DNA of 10,968 bases. Origin: Dunaliella salina (Eukaryota; Chlorophyta; Chlorophyceae; Chlamydomonadales; Dunaliellaceae). The stretch lies in assembly GCA_002284615.2 (NCBI GenBank), contig MU070350.1, positions 53,382-64,349 on the forward strand, read 5' to 3'. Positions within the stretch are counted from its first letter, which is position 1. Every line of letters begins with the position of its first letter. The notes beneath the pieces were generated by a model. The model did not search any database, was not told the DNA's origin, and worked only from the letters and a program-made list of their open reading frames with translations. Positions 7,191 through 10,968 of this stretch are shown piece by piece. Made by a program: the position numbers and the translations under genes.

Positions 7191-7768
7191 TGAATGACAC
7201 TCATGCAAATGCTTCTATACGCCTTAACCCACCTGCCGTAAAGCTGAAACACTTCTCCAACCTCCATGATGCTTTACGGAAGCACATGCACTCAAAACAC
7301 AAACTTGGAAAGGCCAACACCAACACAGGGTACTACTCCTTCTACCAAAGCCTACTCCCCAACATCCACAAAAATATCAGTAATGCCTTCTGGACAATGC
7401 CAACATTCTCTTTCAAAATGAGGCAAAACATTTTAAAGTACCTCTCAGGTACCCTCTTCAATCAAAAACACGCGGTGCGCTTCAAAATTTCCACCAGCCT
7501 GCAATGCCCCCTCTGTGGGGAATTTGACAGTGCCCTTCACATATTGTCAGGATGCAAAAATTCAACCATGTCTGGTATGGTAACTGAGAGACATAATATT
7601 GCCAGCAGAATCCTCCTAAAAGCCATCAGCAAAGGCCCTCTTGGGGCAGGTATTGCCTCCATGGACACTGGCAGTGCAGACCGTCTTGCCTTGCAAGATC
7701 TACAGATCCCAAAACATGCTACCAATAGGACCCTCCCTAAATATATATTTCCCACGCCGCTTTCCTAA
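7191..7768 (+). pseudogene. Copy E, linker and complete zinc finger of the retrotransposon
   Basis: This is a 5'-truncated copy whose similarity to copy A starts near 7194. One frame carries VKLKHFSNLHDALRKHMHSK, the GKANTNTGYYSFYQSLLP block, ISNAFW, SFKMRQNI, TLFNQKHAVRFK and the only intact zinc finger of the family. Its Cys codons are at 7505, 7514 and 7553 and its His codon at 7538 (C-x2-C-x7-H-x4-C). ERHNIASRILLKAISKGPLG and ADRLALQDLQIP follow. The frame stops at TAA 7766-7768. Compared with the other copies, an extra A at about 7754 shifts the frame; the endonuclease continues one frame over. In R2-like elements a CCHC knuckle before the endonuclease takes part in nucleic acid binding, and this one is placed the same way. 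Confidence 0.85.
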
Positions 7769-8330
7769 TAAGGATAGGCTCACTTCCAGCCGGCCTGATG
7801 CTCTATTGGTTGTTCCTCTGAAAAGAGCGTCTAGGTCGAATCCTCGTTATGGATTGAGAAGTGCAGGGGGGCGCGGGGGAAACAGGGAGGACTCAGCGCC
7901 AGGCACAGCCACTCCACCCACATCCAAGGCTCGTGACCCCAGTCAGCTCCACCCAGATCAGAGATATATCCACCTTGTAGAAGTCAAGTACTGTGAAGAC
8001 ACGCGGCCCAACAGCCAGCTTGAGGCCTCCAAGCAGCAGCACCGCGACCTTTGTCGTCATCTCTCTAGAGCCTCAGCTCAGGTCACCCTCCATACTATCC
8101 TGTTAGGTGTGGGAGGAGTCATCTACACCCAACACACATTGGAGCCTCTAAAGAAGCTTGGTCTTGACACTTACAAGGCCACCAAGCTTGCTCGGAGGCT
8201 TCATGCTCATTCTGTCCTGTATGCCTACAAACTTGCCAGCACCAGACGCGCTATTGAGAAAACTTTCTTCAACTCTCATCCACAAGATCAGGCACGGGCT
8301 ACTGCCAGTAACCCACCTGATCCCCACTGA
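7755..8330 (+). pseudogene. Copy E, PD-(D/E)XK-type endonuclease and C-terminus of the retrotransposon
   Basis: The frame is open from the shift near 7754 to TGA 8328-8330. It reads DRLTSSRPDALLVVP with the PD Asp at 7797-7799, then a roughly 50-residue basic, Gly/Arg/Pro-rich low-complexity insert. HLVEVKYCEDTRP follows, with Glu at 7980-7982 and Lys at 7986-7988, then LHTILLGVGGVIYTQHTLEP, LGLDTYKATKLARRLHAHSV and the C-terminus SNPPDPH. PD-x60-ExK fits a restriction-like nuclease core. The gap is longer than in R2-type enzymes because of the insert. This is the only copy here with PD, ExK and the C-terminus in one frame. Its likely role was cutting the target DNA to prime reverse transcription. 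Assignment to Dualen/RandI rather than another endonuclease-bearing clade is inference. Confidence 0.85.
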
Positions 8331-8510
8331 ATTCTTGCTTCTGCTTTCTCTTGGTGAAGCGGATACACGGTGCCTCGGCCCCAGGTATCCTCTTTTCCTT
8401 TATTGATGTGGGGAGTGTTTTCACTGCCTGCGTAGTTTTTCTTTTCTTTCTTTCTTAGTAACAGCAAAATTTGCATTTTTCCATGTCCCAAATCCTGAAA
8501 GTCCCTGAGT
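8331..8510 (+). other. Copy E 3' UTR
   Basis: The segment includes CTTTCTCTTGGTGAAG and ACACGG (about 8347-8371), then GCGTAGTT and a C/T run ending in TTAG (8430-8458). All of these occur in the same order in copy B's 3' UTR. A further 52 bases reach the right flanking repeat, and copy B lacks an equivalent because it is fused to copy A there. Confidence 0.6.
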
Positions 8511-8553
8511 ACCATGCATCGTCATTCTGACTTCATAACCTTGGTACTGAATG
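8511..8553 (+). repeat. Right flanking repeat of copy E, possible target-site duplication
   Basis: This is the imperfect partner of 7145-7190 and directly follows the presumed 3' end of copy E. At about 43 bp with several differences it would be a long, old duplication. Confidence 0.5.
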
Positions 8554-8830
8554 AGTCACAAGTCAAATTTTGCGTCCTCAATGAAATCCAGGTGGTCCAA
8601 TTTGGACAGGACAGAATGTCTTTGTGTCAACGCTGTGGACACCATGTGTGACGATAGGCAGGAACCACTCCATTTTACAAGGACGTCCGCTTCTGTTTCG
8701 GGCTTCTGTGAGGAAATGTCATGCATGTCACAGAGATGGTTGCCATGCCCTAGCGTCGGTAACCCATCGTTCCAATAGAGCAAAGCATGTCCCTTTCCTT
8801 TTCTCACAAACGAATCCTGATCTGCTTTTC
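8554..8830 (+). pseudogene. Weak LINE C-terminal zinc-finger remnant
   Basis: In one frame FCVLNEIQVVQFGQDRMSLC continues with QRCGHHV and then stops. After a one-base shift the trace reads DDRQEPLHFTRTS. C-x2-C followed by a hydrophobic-His segment is what remains of the CCHC end common in LINE ORF2 proteins, with the last Cys missing. A later piece, LFSQTNPDLLFLID, may belong to the tail of the same protein. It is too decayed to name a family. It need not be related to the 6676-7119 fragment, which has its own complete zinc motif. Confidence 0.3.
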
Positions 8831-9600
8831 CTGATAGACAAAAAAACTCTCCCTACACCAATAAGGAAGAAGAGAAGCATTGGATGCTTCCTGAGAACAC
8901 AGTACGCGATGAGTCAAAATATTGTGCTCAGTATTTCTCTGGCCATCTCCTTCTATTCTCCCACCCCTCCGTTCAGATGGCACCTTACTAGCCGTCCTTT
9001 CACCACGTTGAGTCCTTTGAAATGCTCGTCTTTGATATGTTTGCTATTGATGTACCCAGACAACAATAAGCTATTCCCCTTTTTCCGCAAACCATTCTTC
9101 TTCTATTCATAAGAGACTATCTCTGCAGTCAGTAGTTTAAAAGACGCAGGCTCTCAAGAAGAAGTCTCTTGCGCGCCCAATTACACGGTTGCCTTGCCTC
9201 GGAATGTTGTACAACTGGGGAGAAAAACTATCCAGTGAGGTCAAGATAAAATTACGTGTTCGGTCTCGTCAAGGGTCAGGGCCCTTTGCAGACATGCATT
9301 TCACACACACACACACGAGCTCTTCGGGTAGCCACAAATGAAAGATGTATGAGGTGTGCACGCACACATCCTGAGACTGGTAGCACGAGCACCCCTAAAC
9401 CTTGGCAGGTCTTGGTTGCCAAGGTGGATATTGCTACAAGAGCTTGGGACATGCATACTGGGGAATGTTCATTCTTGCAAGGCACCCCCTTGCTGAATAG
9501 AATAGTGGACAAACAGGCAAGCACACCATTGATGTTGGACAGAAAGGAAGAAGGAGATGCATGGGCAGTGAAAAAACTCCCGACGTGAATTAAGGAGGAA
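8831..9600. other. Stretch without a recognisable gene
   Basis: Nothing can be assigned with confidence. A 110-codon open frame at 9256-9588 (plus) has a Cys/Arg-rich start but no known motif and a composition like its surroundings. A CA dinucleotide run lies at about 9300-9317. Confidence 0.4.
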
Positions 9601-9602
9601 AT

Positions 9603-9640
9603 GAATAGTGGCTCAAAGAGCCGTGGATTCCTCTCACCCC
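9603..9640 (-). repeat. Remnant matching the retrotransposon 3' UTR hairpin
   Basis: On the minus strand this reads GGTGAGAGG...CACGGCTC-TTT-GAGCCA, close to copy B's 3' UTR core GGTGAAGGG...CACGGCTC-TTATTT-GAGCCA. The stem GGCTC/GAGCC (9610-9622) is unchanged although the loop length differs. No endonuclease coding sequence adjoins it, so it may be a very short element fragment or an unrelated repeat. Confidence 0.4.
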
Positions 9641-10689
9641 TGAATCAAATGCAGGGCAGAGCAAGAGTCAACAGAGCAGGAAAGCTGGAATAAAACAGGG
9701 CCTATTGTCATTCATAAGTGGACGTCACGTCTTCTGGGCTGAACAAGCACCCGCTGCATCACCCCTTGGCACAGCTGCTGAAGTCCAGCCTAAGCAGGAA
9801 GTGTGGCGCGTCAAGATACATGGACAAACAAGACCAATAGCAGCTGCCTGGAAACTTGTTGTGCGCATGATGGGCACAATTTTACTCCAGCAAAGCTGCT
9901 CACAGATGCTCTACACTTCTGTCCAGGACCGCTTTGCCTCAGTCGAGCTGCCCCCGCAGACAGACACCCTGGAGTGCAGTTCCACTTGTGCCCACAGTGC
10001 CTCCACACTTACAAGAAATGGATCCTTTTTTGATGATGGGTGTTATGGACGCTGGCGAACTCCTTCATGGCAGTTTCCCCAATTGCCCCCCAGCTTGGGA
10101 GGCAGCCTAGCCGTGAGAGGCAGGGGACCCTGTGCACGCTGCAGCCTGCAAACTCTTTTTTCTGCGCCCCAAGTGCCTCCACATTCTCACATGAAGACCC
10201 TAAGTACGCCACAGCTTGAAAGGCAGTGCAGCTGAAATAGGCAGCAGAGCCTAGGCTAGCAGTCAGCTGTTCCAACTGGAGGCCCTCTTCGTGAGAGTCC
10301 CTCCTAGGACTATTACTGTGGTTCCTGTACGTGGCCAGCAAAGCTTTTGTGCCCAGCAGTCTGGACGAAACACTGTGAAAGCAAAGGCAGCAAGCTCCCT
10401 GAGCTGGGGGAAGATGCGCGCGCAGAATAGCTTGGACCTCATGCACCTTTCAGGCTTCCTTCATTCAATGGAGTGACCCTTGGAGGTGAATGCTGCACTC
10501 AAGGCCCCAAGCGCCCTTTTGCAACTGCGCGTCTCACAACCTGGGAATGCTTTACCTCCAGTGGAACCCTCTTTGCCAAGCGAGTGCTGGAGAATCTGCC
10601 ATCCATCAGCATAACTACAGGAGAGTACACGCGCTGGGCCTGCCTTTGCTGTCATACATATTCCTGCAGCAGCAAGCAACGTGAGTCAG
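9641..10689 (+). other. Cys-rich coding-like stretch, possibly upstream part of an LTR element
   Basis: A frame of 176 codons (9705-10235) and overlapping shorter frames are Cys- and Ser-rich, but none shows a motif I recognise. A phrase similar to gtgcctccacac recurs at 9997-10008 and 10173-10184 with related flanks, which hints at local duplication. Because a retropepsin lies immediately downstream on the same strand, a decayed Gag region is a natural guess. No zinc knuckle or capsid motif is visible, so I leave the function open. Confidence 0.3.
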
Positions 10690-10968
10690 GGACAACCATA
10701 CACCCAACAGCTCATGTTGCACGTAGCAGCAACCGGCGGGAGCACACTGAGCAACTGCTTATTGTGTGCACCATCCACAGCAAGCGGTATAAACAACCTG
10801 TCAACATTGACAGTGGTGCCATGGGGTAGCTGATCGATGTTGCAAGCCCCGCTGCAATGAATTCACACCTACAATGACACCCCACAAGCTCAACACCTTG
10901 CCACCTGTCTTGGTGGCAAGGGAGCTTAAATCAACAGGGCTCTGCTGCATACATAAGATCACACACAC
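10690..10968 (+). pseudogene. Retropepsin (Ty3/gypsy-like aspartic protease) fragment
   Basis: The frame ending at 10829 reads EHTEQLLIVCTIHSKRYKQP followed by VNIDSGAMG, with the catalytic Asp codon at 10809-10811, and then TAG. D-S-G-A at the start of a compact domain is the active-site signature of LTR-retrotransposon proteases, which cut the Gag-Pol polyprotein. After a frame change the homologous trace continues as LPPVLVARELKSTG (about 10898-10942), matching the second conserved stretch of this family (a PVxVADGxxLxS type pattern) with small losses. The window then ends. The stop and the frame change make it a pseudogene, and any reverse transcriptase would lie to the right of the window. 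Confidence 0.6.

Noticed and set aside
7745..7770. Programmed ribosomal frameshift in copy E
   Set aside because: No slippery heptamer is evident. The other copies are disrupted here by different lesions, which fits random decay.
9256..9588. 110-codon plus-strand frame as a gene
   Set aside because: It begins over a CA repeat, shows no domain, and lies among decayed repeats with the same composition.
10009..10446. Minus-strand 145-codon frame
   Set aside because: It has no recognisable motif and lies opposite the strand that carries the retropepsin. Length alone does not support it.

Overview
This window looks like a repeat-rich, gene-poor stretch of a eukaryotic nuclear genome. No intact gene is visible. 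Almost everything recognisable is a decayed retrotransposon: at least five partial copies (called A to E here) of one non-LTR element family, pieces of a second LINE type, a tiny flanked LINE/SINE tail, and a piece of a Ty3/gypsy-like LTR element at the right edge. A green alga is the best guess for the host. The reason is that an RNase H plus restriction-like endonuclease architecture is known from the Dualen/RandI group described in Chlamydomonas. The sequence alone does not prove this, and no bacterial operon, RNA gene or CRISPR array is seen.

Layout, left to right. Positions 1-324 (minus): start of a Gln-rich, coiled-coil-like reading frame that runs off the left edge. Positions 400-1477: no gene, but it holds a 66-bp insert between perfect 14-bp direct repeats (803-896). 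Positions 1480-3591 (plus): copy A, with an unrecognised upstream segment, a region resembling PCIF1-type methyltransferases, an RNase H domain and the start of a zinc finger. Positions 3592-4462 (minus): copy B, with 3' UTR, endonuclease and half a zinc finger. Positions 4536-5203 (minus): copy C, also endonuclease and half a zinc finger. Positions 5330-6480 (plus): copy D, from RNase H to the start of the endonuclease. Positions 6676-7119 (plus): LINE C-terminus of another family. Positions 7191-8510 (plus): copy E, the best preserved, flanked by an imperfect repeat of about 43 bp. Positions 8554-8830: a weaker LINE zinc-finger remnant. Positions 8830-10690: mostly unassignable. Positions 10690-10968 (plus): retropepsin fragment.

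Read together, copies A to E define the C-terminal half of one polyprotein: possible methyltransferase-like domain, RNase H, a conserved linker, a C-x2-C-x7-H-x4-C zinc finger, a PD-(D/E)XK-type endonuclease whose PD and ExK motifs lie about 54-60 residues apart, and a shared C-terminus ending in SNPPDPH. A 3' UTR carrying a short hairpin and a pyrimidine-rich end follows. No reverse transcriptase domain is visible in any copy. Every copy is broken, by frameshifts, stops, truncation or lost catalytic residues.

The breaks are not spread evenly. Three junctions (end of A, start of B, start of C) fall in the few codons of the zinc-finger segment LHILSGC. Two local repeat tracts (4455-4534 and 5186-5337) are built from that same segment.
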